Shown: positions 1 through 7,092 of the stretch, piece by piece | Numbering within the stretch: position 1 is the first letter of the stretch | Layout of the letters: the number at the start of each line of letters is the position of its first letter | NCBI GenBank assembly: GCA_046331095.1 | Contig: JAXLRM010000005.1 | Coordinates: forward strand, 186,001-250,000 | Source of the DNA: JAIBAC01 sp046331095 | GTDB lineage: Bacteria; Actinomycetota; Acidimicrobiia; UBA2766 | Direction: 5' to 3' | DNA length: 64,000 nt | Notes under the pieces: generated by a model | Seen by the model: the letters and a program-made list of their open reading frames with translations, nothing else | What the model was told of the DNA's origin: nothing | The model's database searches: none | Made by a program: the position numbers and the translations under genes

Positions 1-555
1 CCGGTGGTCGTCGACGCCGACGAGGGTGTACGGCCGGGCACCACGGCCGAGAAGCTCGGCGGCCTGCGGCCGGCGTTCGTGAAGGACGGCACGATCACCG
101 CCGGCAACGCGTCCCAGATCAGCGACGGAGCCTGCGCCCTCGTCGTCACCAGCGACGAGCGGGCACGCGCGGAAGGGTGGACGATCCTCGGCGAGATCGT
201 GGCCCACGGCTTCGTGGCGGGCGAGGATCCGTCGCTGCACTCGATGCCCGCCCGGGCGATCCAGCAGGCGCTCGGCAAGGCCGGGCTCGGTGTCGGCGAC
301 GTCGATCTGTTCGAGGCGAACGAGGCGTTCGCGGCGGTCACGCTGGCGGCGCTGATCGACCTCGAGCTCGACGCCGACACGATGAACGTCAACGGCGGCG
401 CGATCGCGATGGGCCACCCGATCGGCGCTTCCGGCGCCCGGATCGTGCTGCACGCGCTCCTCGAGCAGCGCCGCCGCGGTGGCGGTCTCGTCGCTGCCGG
501 GATCTGCGGCGGTGGCGGCCAGGGCGAGTCCCTCCTCGTCCGCGCCGTGGCCTGA
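1..555 (+). CDS. Thiolase (acetyl-CoA acetyltransferase family), C-terminal part
   Basis: The reading frame is open from the first base, so the N-terminus with the acyl-accepting cysteine lies outside the window; about 184 residues remain. They form the C-terminal half of a thiolase. The NEAFA motif is followed by a glycine-rich GHPIGASGARI segment carrying the active-site histidine, and then by GICGGGGQG with the second catalytic cysteine. Thiolases cleave or condense 3-ketoacyl-CoA with CoA in fatty-acid and related oxidation or in acetoacetyl-CoA synthesis; which direction applies here cannot be told from this fragment. The gene ends at TGA 553-555, and a palindromic repeat array lies between it and the convergent recR. 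Family assignment is firm; the specific substrate is unknown. Confidence 0.93.
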   Translation, partial: PVVVDADEGVRPGTTAEKLGGLRPAFVKDGTITAGNASQISDGACALVVTSDERARAEGWTILGEIVAHGFVAGEDPSLHSMPARAIQQALGKAGLGVGDVDLFEANEAFAAVTLAALIDLELDADTMNVNGGAIAMGHPIGASGARIVLHALLEQRRRGGGLVAAGICGGGGQGESLLVRAVA

Positions 556-570
556 CTCGACTCCCCGGCC

Positions 571-762
571 ACCCCCACCCCCAAACGCGGGCAACCCGTC
601 CCGCTCACGGGCCAAACCACCCGCGTTTGCGTCGGGGCCACCCCCAAACGCGGGCAACCCGTCCCGCCCACGGGCCAAACCACCCGCGTTTGCGTCGGGG
701 CCGGTGCCACCCCCCAAACGCGGGCAACCCGTCCCGCTCACGGGCCAAACCACCCGCGTTTG
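571..762. repeat. Family B palindromic array, three copies, between convergent thiolase and recR
   Basis: Three copies of a 46-bp nested palindrome lie at 583-628, 646-691 and 716-761. Each has outer arms AAACGCGGG and CCCGCGTTT and an inner pair CCCGT and ACGGG. Copies are nearly identical; the only change seen is one base in the inner loop of copy 2. The last copy ends one base before the recR stop codon. RNA from either strand would fold into strong stem-loops, so a bidirectional terminator or mRNA 3'-end stabiliser is a plausible role (inference). A related two-copy array occurs at 17940-18050. Confidence 0.9.
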
Positions 763-1359
763 CTAGACGGCGTGGCGGCCGGCGAGGGCACGACCGAGGG
801 TGATCTCGTCGGCGTACTCGAGGTCGCCACCGACGGGCAGCCCCGAGGCGATCCGCGACACCGAGACCCCCTCGAACGGGGCGAGCTCGCGGGCCAGGTA
901 CGCCGCCGTCGCCTCGCCGTCGACCGTCGGGTTCACGCACAGGATCACCTCGGTGACACCGTCGGCGCGCACCCGCTCGAGCAGTTCGGCGATGCGCAGG
1001 CGCTCGGGCGTGATGCCGTCGAGGGGGCTCAACGCGCCGCCAAGGACGTGGTAGAGGCCGCCGAACTCCTGGGTCCGCTCGACCGCGATCACGTCACGGG
1101 GCTCCTCGACCACGCAGATGACCTTCGGGTCGCGCCGCTGGTTCTGGCAGATGCGGCACAGCTCCCCGGCAGCGACGTTGTGGCACCTCGAGCAGAACCC
1201 GACCTTCTCCTTGACCTGCACGAGAGCGTCGGCGAGGCGCAGCACGTCGGTCTTCTCGGCCGACAACAGGAAGAACGCCAGCCGCTGCGCGGACTTCGGC
1301 CCGATGCCGGGCAGTCGTGCGAGCTCGTCGATGAGGTCCTGGACCGGGCCCTCGTACAC
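763..1359 (-). CDS. recR: Recombination mediator RecR
   Basis: RecR works with RecF and RecO to load RecA at single-stranded gaps. The 198-residue protein has the usual length and order: an N-terminal helix-hairpin-helix (LARLPGIGPKSAQRLAF), a four-cysteine zinc finger (CSRCHN then CRIC), a Toprim domain (VVEEPRDVIAVE, then CVNPTVDGEATAAYLARELA), and the C-terminal Walker-like GLPVGGDLEYADEITLGRAL segment. The start is GTG at 1357-1359, and the upstream ybaB stop codon begins at the very next base (1360), so the two are translationally adjacent. It is the last gene of the dnaX-ybaB-recR operon, an arrangement conserved in many bacteria. Its stop codon abuts the family B repeat array. Confidence 0.97.
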   Translation of the reverse strand: MYEGPVQDLIDELARLPGIGPKSAQRLAFFLLSAEKTDVLRLADALVQVKEKVGFCSRCHNVAAGELCRICQNQRRDPKVICVVEEPRDVIAVERTQEFGGLYHVLGGALSPLDGITPERLRIAELLERVRADGVTEVILCVNPTVDGEATAAYLARELAPFEGVSVSRIASGLPVGGDLEYADEITLGRALAGRHAV

Positions 1360-1773
1360 CTAGAGCCCGCCGAGGAGGTCGCCCATGCTCCCGAGGTCGA
1401 GGTCGAGTCCGCCGGTCGCGCCCCCGAGGCGCTCGTCGGAGAGATCCTTCGCCTTGCGCAGCGCCTCGTTCACACCGGCGACGACGAGGTCCTGGAGCAT
1501 CTCGACGTCGTCGGGGTCGACGGCTTCGGGGTCGATCGTGACCCGCAGGACCTCCTGACGCCCGTTGACGACCACGCTGAGCATCCCGCCGCCCGCGGTG
1601 CCCTCGACCTCCTCGCCGGCGAGCTCCTCTTGGGCTGCGACCATGTCCTCCTGCATCTGCTGCACCTGAGCGAGCATCTGCTGCATGTTGGGCTGGCCGC
1701 CACGGCCACCGCCACCGCCACCACCTCCCTGGGGGCGCGGACGCGGCTTGCGGGGCTTTTTCGACTTGGGCAC
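1360..1773 (-). CDS. ybaB: YbaB/EbfC family nucleoid-associated protein
   Basis: This is a small DNA-binding protein of the YbaB/EbfC family, recognised by the MQQMLAQVQQMQEDMVAAQEEL helix region, the central VVVNGRQEVLRVTIDPEAV strand region and the C-terminal VAGVNEALRKAKDL helix. Members form dimers that bind DNA with little sequence specificity. The GTG start at 1771-1773 lies 4 nt from the dnaX stop and gives 137 residues. It adds a basic, proline- and glycine-rich leader (PKSKKPRKPRPRPQ followed by a run of eight glycines) of about 28 residues before the conserved part. A start at the internal ATG of the MQQML segment cannot be excluded. Its position between dnaX and recR supports the assignment. 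Confidence 0.93.
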   Translation of the reverse strand: MPKSKKPRKPRPRPQGGGGGGGGRGGQPNMQQMLAQVQQMQEDMVAAQEELAGEEVEGTAGGGMLSVVVNGRQEVLRVTIDPEAVDPDDVEMLQDLVVAGVNEALRKAKDLSDERLGGATGGLDLDLGSMGDLLGGL

Positions 1774-1777
1774 GGCG

Positions 1778-3502
1778 TCACTGGGGTTCGCGGCGCTCGA
1801 CGACCTCTCCGCCGAGCTCGGAGGTCACCAAATCTAACACCGAGCTCAATCCACCCCCGGGAGCCGTCGCGTCGGCCGGGAGCACCTCGTCGTCGGCGTC
1901 GTCGGGATCTCCCTCGGGGACGGAGTCGGTCCCGGGGTCGTGATCGGTAGCCGCGGCATCGGCACCGGCGATGCGCAGCCGGCGCCCGAAAACGACCTCG
2001 GTCGCGGCGGCGAACTCGTCCTGGGCCTTGGTCGCGTTCGTGCGGTGGAACTCGGCCGCGAACGCGACGCCGACGGTGTCACCCTCGAGGCTCACGGGCA
2101 CGCTGCCGTGGTAGTACGCGAGTACACGTGGCCCACAGCGCTCCTTCAATGTCGCGAGGACCGTCGGCCACTGCGCCTCGACGGCACCGACGTCCAGCGT
2201 GCCCGAACCTGCCCCCGAACCCGACGTGGGGACGTCAACGGGGCTCACAACCCGTCCTGCGTCCCCACGTCCAGCAGCCGGCGCCTCCGAACCCGACGTG
2301 GGGACGTCAACGGGGCTCACAACCCGTCCTGCGTCCCCACGTCGAGGTGGAGCACCGCGCCCACCGCTGGGGTCGAGGGTGAGCGCGACGAGGGCGGTCT
2401 CGACGTCGATGCGAGGATTGAGCGACTGAGGTAGCGCGGCGAGCGCCTCCCCCAGGCGGGTGAGGGCACGAGTCGCCGCGGCAGGGCCGAGCTCCCTGGA
2501 CTGTGCCGACGCACGCTCGAACGCATCGTCGCCGAGATCCACGAGATCACGCTCACCCGGTGCCGCGGCGGCGAGGAAGACCTGGCGGCCCCACTCGATC
2601 AGCTCGCGCAGAAGGGTCCGCACGTCGACCCCGCGCCGCACGAGCTCGTCCACGTGACGCAGCGCCGCAGCGGCGTCGCCTGCCACGACGGCGTCGTAGG
2701 CGATCGCGAGGTCCTCGGCATCGAGGCCGCCGAAGAGCTCGGCGATGTCCGCCGCCGAGACGGCGTCGCCGCACAACGCACGCGCCTGCTCCAGTGCGCT
2801 GAGGGCGTCCCGCACACCGCCGTGGGCCCGGCGCGCGATCGCCTCCAGCGCGGCCTCGTCCGCCGCGATCGACTCGCTCGCGCACACCCTCGCGAGGAGC
2901 TCGGTCAACTCGGCGAGCGGCACCGGACGGAAGTCGAAGCGCTGGCAGCGTGACAGGATCGTCGAGATCATCCGCTCGGGATCGGTGGTGGCGAGCACGA
3001 ACACGACGTTGGGCGGCGGCTCCTCGAGGGTCTTGAGGAACGCCGACGCGCCGTCGCGGCTGAGCTGGTGGACCTCGTCGATGATGAAGACCCGGTAGCG
3101 GCTGGGATCGGTCGCCGCCTGCTGGGACTGCTCGCCGATCTGGCGGATGTCGTCGATGCCGCGGTGGGTCGCGGCATCGACCTCGAGCACGTCGAAGCTC
3201 ACCCCGCGGGTGATGTCGACACACGAGGCGCACTCGTTGCAGGGCTCGTACGCCGAAGGCGCCAGGCCGGGATCCGCAGTGCGGGCGGCGGCGAGGGTCT
3301 CGCAGTTGAGCGCCTTCGCCAGGATGCGGGCGGTCGTGGTCTTGCCCGTCCCGCGCGGTCCGCAGAACAGGTAGGCGTGTGCGAGCCTGCCGGTCGCGAT
3401 CGCGTTCTGCAGGGTGCGCTGAACGTGGGCCTGGCCGACGAGATCAGCGAAGCGTTGTGGCCGGTACTTGCGGTACAGCGTCTGGTAGCCCAAAGCGACC
3501 AT
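1778..3502 (-). CDS. dnaX: DNA polymerase III subunit gamma/tau, with palindromic repeat insert
   Basis: DnaX is the clamp-loader ATPase of the replisome. With the start at ATG 3500-3502 the protein has 574 residues beginning MVALGYQTLYRKYRPQRF. The Walker A is GPRGTGKTTTARIL (Lys54), the zinc-binding cysteines are CNECASC, Walker B is IDEVHQLSRDGASAFLKTLEEPP, and the arginine-finger region is STILSRCQRFDFRP. The frame stays open upstream to 3586, but that would overlap the 3' end of the SRP RNA (3522), so the ATG at 3502 is preferred. Domains I-III are normal. The linker before the C-terminal domain carries a 24-residue tandem duplication (core RGDAGRVVSPVDVPTSGS, twice) made by two copies of the family C palindrome. 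The C-terminal tau-like part is acidic and low-complexity. First gene of dnaX-ybaB-recR. Confidence 0.97.
   Translation of the reverse strand: MVALGYQTLYRKYRPQRFADLVGQAHVQRTLQNAIATGRLAHAYLFCGPRGTGKTTTARILAKALNCETLAAARTADPGLAPSAYEPCNECASCVDITRGVSFDVLEVDAATHRGIDDIRQIGEQSQQAATDPSRYRVFIIDEVHQLSRDGASAFLKTLEEPPPNVVFVLATTDPERMISTILSRCQRFDFRPVPLAELTELLARVCASESIAADEAALEAIARRAHGGVRDALSALEQARALCGDAVSAADIAELFGGLDAEDLAIAYDAVVAGDAAAALRHVDELVRRGVDVRTLLRELIEWGRQVFLAAAAPGERDLVDLGDDAFERASAQSRELGPAAATRALTRLGEALAALPQSLNPRIDVETALVALTLDPSGGRGAPPRRGDAGRVVSPVDVPTSGSEAPAAGRGDAGRVVSPVDVPTSGSGAGSGTLDVGAVEAQWPTVLATLKERCGPRVLAYYHGSVPVSLEGDTVGVAFAAEFHRTNATKAQDEFAAATEVVFGRRLRIAGADAAATDHDPGTDSVPEGDPDDADDEVLPADATAPGGGLSSVLDLVTSELGGEVVERREPQ
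2220..2343. repeat. Family C palindromic element, two copies, inside dnaX
   Basis: Two identical 49-bp copies lie at 2223-2271 and 2295-2343, 72 bp (24 codons) apart. Each has perfect 12-bp outer arms, GACGTGGGGACG and CGTCCCCACGTC. The insert is in frame and encodes the duplicated peptide in the DnaX linker. The same element, with the same 49-bp length and the same 72-bp spacing, occurs between genes at 42129-42249. Confidence 0.92.
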
Positions 3503-3521
3503 CTCCGTCGGAGTGACGGCA

Positions 3522-3788
3522 GCCGTGCACCCGCCGTCGATCCTTGCGTCCCGGCCGCCTTCTGCACCTCGACTCAGGCCAGGCACTCCCGCGGCACAGG
3601 AGATTGCCCGCTTAGGGCTGCTTCCTCCCGGACCTGACCCGGTTCACGGGGTCTCCTTGCGCGGGACCCGGCCATCTACGTCTCGGCCGCAGCGCGACAC
3701 CACGGCGTATCGGACCTCGGACGGGAATTCAGCCCCTCGTAAGCGGATTGGGGGTATAGGGAACCGCTAACTCCCCGCCTAGCACGGC
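3522..3788 (-). ncRNA. ffs: Signal recognition particle RNA, bacterial large (Alu-domain) type
   Basis: The minus strand carries the SRP S-domain signature GGTCAGGTCCGGGAGGAAGC (complement of about 3630-3650) flanked by complementary arms GGAGA/TCTCC and TCCCGCG/CGCGGGA. Upstream on the same strand is a segment resembling the Alu domain of Bacillus scRNA. It starts GCCGTGCTAGGCGGGGAG and continues with TAGCGGTTCCC, CCAATCCGCT, GAGGGGCTGAATTCCC and CCGAGGTCCG. The 5' GCCGTGC (to 3788) pairs with GCACGGC at the 3' end (from 3522), closing a molecule of about 267 nt. A possible -10 hexamer TACACT lies at 3805-3800. The dnaX start codon lies 20 nt downstream of the 3' end. Most well-studied actinomycetes have the short 4.5S form, so the large type is notable. 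Ends are accurate to a few bases. Confidence 0.9.
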
Positions 3789-3851
3789 CACCGGCGGGCA
3801 GTGTAGTGGCCCCGACCCCCCGAACCCGGACCTGCATCACCCGGCTTCGCT

Positions 3852-3962
3852 CCGTCCTGGGTGCGTCCACCGGGGGAATCTGGCTTCTGGGCGCGCCCAC
3901 CCCACGTGGATAGGGTCCTCGCGCCCAGAACGGGATTCCTCGGGTGACCGCGCCCAGGACGG
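3852..3962. repeat. Large nested inverted repeat downstream of the ParB-like gene
   Basis: Outer arms CCGTCCTGGGTGCG (3852-3865) and CGCGCCCAGGACGG (3949-3962) pair with one mismatch. Inner arms TTCTGGGCGCG (3885-3895) and CGCGCCCAGAA (3920-3930) pair perfectly, with GGAATC (3875-3880) facing GATTCC (3934-3939). The element begins 12 bases past the stop codon of the gene at 3974-4357 and precedes the SRP RNA promoter region. It could serve as a terminator for that gene. It resembles families A-C in design but shares no obvious sequence with them. Confidence 0.8.
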
Positions 3963-3973
3963 GGTCTTGGGCC

Positions 3974-4357
3974 TCAGTAGAGAAGGTCCTCTGGCCGGCA
4001 GTCGAGGTGGTCGGGTGGCGGCTGCTCGCTGAATCGGACCGCCTTTACGGTGGTGCGGCCTTCGAGCAACGCACGGGCGATTCGGTGCATCCCGTCCATC
4101 ACGCGACCATCGGCTGCGAGGATTACAGGGTGCGACAGGTCGGCATCCTCGATGAGACGCACGTGTTCGACGATCGTACGGACCGTGGGCCGTGCCGTAC
4201 CCAAGTCGAACCAGTATGCGGTGTCGATCTCGTCGATCGAATCCAGCTCGACCTCCCGCACCGGAAGGCGTGCGGAGAGCTCGACGAGCGGCTCGACGTC
4301 CCATGCGTCGACCCCGTTCGCGCCGCGCCAGAAGTTGTACTGCTTACGCATCCGCAC
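3974..4357 (-). CDS. ParB/Srx-fold domain protein, function unknown
   Basis: This 127-residue protein has the sequence pattern of the small ParB-like nuclease fold: VRLIEDADLSHPVILAADGRVMDGMHRIARALLEGRTTVKAVRF. In ParB and relatives the DG-x-HR box binds nucleotide or phosphate. There is no helix-turn-helix DNA-binding domain, so it is not a chromosome-partitioning ParB. Similar stand-alone proteins are common in actinobacteria with no assigned role. The start is GTG 4355-4357, or ATG 4349-4351 two codons later. It is transcribed towards the SRP RNA gene and is followed by a large inverted repeat. The region 4358-4448 before the tRNA-Ser gene would hold its promoter. Fold assignment is reasonably sure, function not. 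Confidence 0.8.
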   Translation of the reverse strand: MRMRKQYNFWRGANGVDAWDVEPLVELSARLPVREVELDSIDEIDTAYWFDLGTARPTVRTIVEHVRLIEDADLSHPVILAADGRVMDGMHRIARALLEGRTTVKAVRFSEQPPPDHLDCRPEDLLY

Positions 4358-4448
4358 ATACTGGCCGTGAGGTACCGCCGTGCGAGCGGCCCCATCGGCC
4401 TGCCCGAGAGGGCACCTATCATGGGCGCTCGCGGCCGCTGCGCCGCAC

Positions 4449-4535
4449 GGAGGGATCGCCTAGTCCGGCCTATGGCGCACGCCTGGAAAGCGTGTTGGCG
4501 GCAACGCCTCGCGGGTTCGAATCCCGCTCCCTCCG
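4449..4535 (+). tRNA. tRNA-Ser(GGA)
   Basis: This is an 87-nt tRNA with acceptor arms GGAGGGA and TCCCTCC and discriminator G. The anticodon stem CACGC/GCGTG encloses a CTGGAAA loop, giving anticodon GGA. It has the long variable arm expected of serine tRNAs and a T-loop GGTTCGAATCC. No CCA is encoded. The tadA start codon lies only 3 nt beyond the 3' end. Confidence 0.96.
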
Positions 4536-4538
4536 CCG

Positions 4539-5027
4539 ATGCCCTCCGAGACCTCCGCCGCAACCTTCGCCGACCGCGCGATGCAGGCCGCGCTCGGCGC
4601 GGCACGAGCCGCGGCCGACGCAGGAGAAGTGCCCGTCGGCGCCACGGTCTTCTCCCTCGGAACCGGAGCGATCCTGGCCACGGCCGCCAACGAGCGCGAG
4701 CGCGGCGCCGACCCGACCGCTCACGCCGAGATCCTCGCGATCCGTGCCGCCGCTGCCGAGCTGGGCACCTGGCGACTCGAAGGACACGGCATCGCAGTGA
4801 CCCTCGAGCCGTGCGTGATGTGCGCCGGTGCCCTCGTCGGCGCACGCATCGACCACCTCTGGTTCGGTGCCGACGACCCCAAGGCCGGGGCGTGTGGATC
4901 GCTCTACCAGATCTGCGACGACCCCCGCCTCAACCACCGCCTCGATGTCACCTGGGGGGTCCGCGGCGACGAGTGCGCTGCGCTCCTGAGGGACTTCTTC
5001 GCCGAGATGCGCCGGAATGGGCCCTGA
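4539..5027 (+). CDS. tadA: tRNA-specific adenosine deaminase TadA
   Basis: TadA deaminates adenosine 34 to inosine in the anticodon of tRNA-Arg(ACG). The 162-residue protein has the zinc-binding cytidine-deaminase motifs His62-Ala-Glu64 (the Glu is the proton shuttle) and PCVMCAGAL (Cys92, Cys95), plus the family segments GEVPVGA near the N-terminus and FGADDPKAGACGSL. The assigned ATG at 4539 is 3 nt after the mature 3' end of tRNA-Ser(GGA); an internal ATG at codon 15 (4581) is an alternative. A second serine tRNA starts 14 nt after the stop. The gene is therefore embedded between two tRNAs and probably released from a shared transcript by tRNA processing (inference). Confidence 0.95.
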   Translation: MPSETSAATFADRAMQAALGAARAAADAGEVPVGATVFSLGTGAILATAANERERGADPTAHAEILAIRAAAAELGTWRLEGHGIAVTLEPCVMCAGALVGARIDHLWFGADDPKAGACGSLYQICDDPRLNHRLDVTWGVRGDECAALLRDFFAEMRRNGP

Positions 5028-5041
5028 CTATGCTCCGCCTC

Positions 5042-5128
5042 GGAGGCGTCGCATAGTGGACTAGTGCGCAGCACTCGAAATGCTGTGATCGGGCAACCGA
5101 TCCGTGGGTTCAAATCCCACCGCCTCCG
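5042..5128 (+). tRNA. tRNA-Ser(CGA)
   Basis: This is an 87-nt serine tRNA with acceptor arms GGAGGCG and CGCCTCC and discriminator G. The anticodon stem CAGCA/TGCTG encloses a CTCGAAA loop, giving anticodon CGA. A long variable arm is present and the T-arm is GTGGGTTCAAATCCCAC. CCA is not encoded. It lies 14 nt downstream of tadA. Confidence 0.96.
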
Positions 5129-5162
5129 CCACGGGCCTCCGCCGCCGGCCTCCGGCCTCCGG

Positions 5163-5360
5163 TTGGAGAACGATCCGGCCACCTGCCCCACCTTGGAGAA
5201 CTGCGAGCGCGCATACCGGCGTCCCTGTTCTCCAAACCCCGCCACCTGGCCGATCTGTTCTCCAAACCCCGCCACCTGGCCGATCTGTTCTCCAAACCCC
5301 GCCACCTGGCCGGTCTGTTCTCCAAACCCCCCCACCTGGCCGGTCTGTTCTCCAACCCCC
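5163..5360. repeat. Family A 30-bp-period array, two forward and about five inverted units
   Basis: Two forward units start at 5163 and 5193 (TTGGAGAAC). Inverted units of exactly 30 bp start at 5226, 5256, 5286 and 5316, with a partial fifth at 5346-5360. Each inverted unit begins TGTTCTCCAA and contains TGGCC. In either orientation the core is TTGGAGMACNNNNNGGCCA. The array lies between tRNA-Ser(CGA) and the MFS gene, so its transcript would fold into alternative long hairpins ahead of the exporter. There are no unique spacers, so it is not CRISPR. Confidence 0.92.
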
Positions 5361-5432
5361 GGGCGACCACGCCGGCCAGCGGGTGTAGGTTCCCGGCACC
5401 CCGAACACGCGAGGCGACCGGGAGGCTCGAAC

Positions 5433-7064
5433 ATGGCGGCAGCCGGACAAGGGACAGGTGCCCAGGAGGCGTCGGCCGCTCCCGCACGCCAAGGCGTGGT
5501 GCTCGTCTCGCTCATCCTCGTCGCCGCGGTCGCGAACCTCAACCTCGCCGTCGCCAACGTCGCCCTGCCCGACATCGGCAAGGCGTTCGACGCGAGCCAG
5601 ACCCAACTGAACCTCGTCGCCGTCGGCTACTCGCTCGGACTGGCGGCGTCGGTGCTGTACCTCGGCGCCGTCGGGGACCGTTACGGGCGCAAGCTGCTGC
5701 TCGTGCTCGGCATGGTCCTGTCGATCCCGGCAAGCATCCTGGCCGCCTACGCGCCCAGCGTCGAGATCCTCGTGCTGGCGCGGATCCTGGGTGGCCTGTC
5801 CGCCGGCATGGCCTACCCCACGACCCTCGCGCTGATCACGGCACTCTGGTCGGGCCCCGCCCGCACCCGTTCGATCGCTCTCTGGTCCGGACTCGGCGGA
5901 GCGATCTCGTCGCTGGGGCCGATGCTGTCGGGCTACCTCCTCGAGCACTTCTGGTGGGGCTCGGTCTTCCTCGTGACCCTGCCACTCGCCGCGGTCGCCC
6001 TCGTCATGGCCGTCATGTTCGTCCCGAGCCACGTGAACGAGACCACCGAGGCGGTCGACAACCTCGGCGGGATCCTCTCGATCGTCTTCGTGGGCTCCCT
6101 CGTCCTCGCGATCAACTTCGCGGCAGTACCGGACAAGGGCACGCTCGCGCTGGGACTCGGTATCGTCGCCGTCGCCGGGGTGGGGGCATTCATCCTGCGG
6201 CAGCGTCGCGCCGCGAACCCCCTCTACGACCTCCACGTGGCGTCGCGGCGCATCTTCTGGGTCGCGGCGACAGCAGGGATCATCGTGTTCGGCTCCCTCA
6301 TGGGCGCGATGTTCATCGGACAGCAGTTCCTGCAGAACGTCCTGGCCTACTCGACGCTCGACGCCGGTCTCGCGATCCTCCCAGCAGTGGTCTGCATGGT
6401 GGTCGCGGCGCCGATCTCGGCCAAGCTCGTCGACGGACAGGGCTCCCGGTTCACCCTGCTCCTCGGCTACGCCTTCTGCCTCCTCGGCTTCGTGACGATG
6501 CTGATCCTCTGGACCGACACGAGCCCCTACTGGCAGGTCGGCCTGGGCTACGCGCTCGTCGGGATCGGGGTCGGCCTCGCCGGCACCCCCGCCTCGCACT
6601 CCCTGACCGGGTCCGTCCCGGTCACACGGGCGGGCATGGCCTCGGGCACCGCCGACCTCCAGCGTGACCTGGGAGGCGCGATCATGCAGTCGATCCTCGG
6701 AGCGCTGCTCACGGCCGGGTACGCGTCGGCGATCGGAGCCGCGATCGCGTCGGCGCCGCCCCAGACGCAGCAGCTCGTCACGACGAACGTCGAAGCGGAG
6801 TTGCAGAAGTCCTTCGCCTCGGCAGCCGCGACCGCGCAGGCGTACCCGCAGTACTCCAACCAGATCCTCGCTGCTGCCAAGAGCTCCTTCGTCGACGGCG
6901 CCAACTGGGCCTACAGCGCCGGGATCATCGCGATCGTGCTCGGTGGCGTGCTCGTCTGGTCCCTCTTCCCCCGCAAGGACGGCGAACTGAAGCTGCTCGC
7001 CGGCTATCTGGAGGAGGACAGCGCACGCGGGACGGGGCCTGCACCTCAGAACCTGACGGCGTGA
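5433..7064 (+). CDS. MFS drug:H+ antiporter-type transporter (DHA2-like)
   Basis: This is an integral membrane exporter of the major facilitator superfamily, 543 residues long, with many predicted hydrophobic helices. The loop 2-3 motif A is seen as GAVGDRYGRKLLL, preceded by NVALPDIGKAFDASQTQLNLVAVGYSLGLAA, a stretch typical of 14-helix DHA2 (EmrB/QacA-like) transporters. The substrate cannot be predicted. The ATG at 5433 is preceded by GGGAGG at 5420-5425. The frame stays open further upstream, but only through the tRNA and the repeat array, so the longer form is rejected. No adjacent regulator or membrane-fusion partner is present. The gene is convergent with the reductase at 7093-8163. 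Confidence 0.92.
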   Translation: MAAAGQGTGAQEASAAPARQGVVLVSLILVAAVANLNLAVANVALPDIGKAFDASQTQLNLVAVGYSLGLAASVLYLGAVGDRYGRKLLLVLGMVLSIPASILAAYAPSVEILVLARILGGLSAGMAYPTTLALITALWSGPARTRSIALWSGLGGAISSLGPMLSGYLLEHFWWGSVFLVTLPLAAVALVMAVMFVPSHVNETTEAVDNLGGILSIVFVGSLVLAINFAAVPDKGTLALGLGIVAVAGVGAFILRQRRAANPLYDLHVASRRIFWVAATAGIIVFGSLMGAMFIGQQFLQNVLAYSTLDAGLAILPAVVCMVVAAPISAKLVDGQGSRFTLLLGYAFCLLGFVTMLILWTDTSPYWQVGLGYALVGIGVGLAGTPASHSLTGSVPVTRAGMASGTADLQRDLGGAIMQSILGALLTAGYASAIGAAIASAPPQTQQLVTTNVEAELQKSFASAAATAQAYPQYSNQILAAAKSSFVDGANWAYSAGIIAIVLGGVLVWSLFPRKDGELKLLAGYLEEDSARGTGPAPQNLTA

Positions 7065-7092
7065 CCGGGTGCAAGCTTGCCCGACCGCGACG

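Noticed and set aside
1778..3502. Programmed frameshift in dnaX making a gamma form
   Set aside because: I saw no A-rich slippery run with a downstream stem at the right place; the palindromes in the linker are read in frame on both sides.
3503..3586. Extension of dnaX to a start at 3586
   Set aside because: It would overlap the 3' part of the SRP RNA, and the added residues have no similarity to DnaX, which normally starts near YQTLYRKYRP.
5226..5360. Direct repeats with a 30-bp step that look like a short CRISPR array
   Set aside because: The units are contiguous with no unique spacers, inverted partners lie next to them, and no cas gene is in the window.
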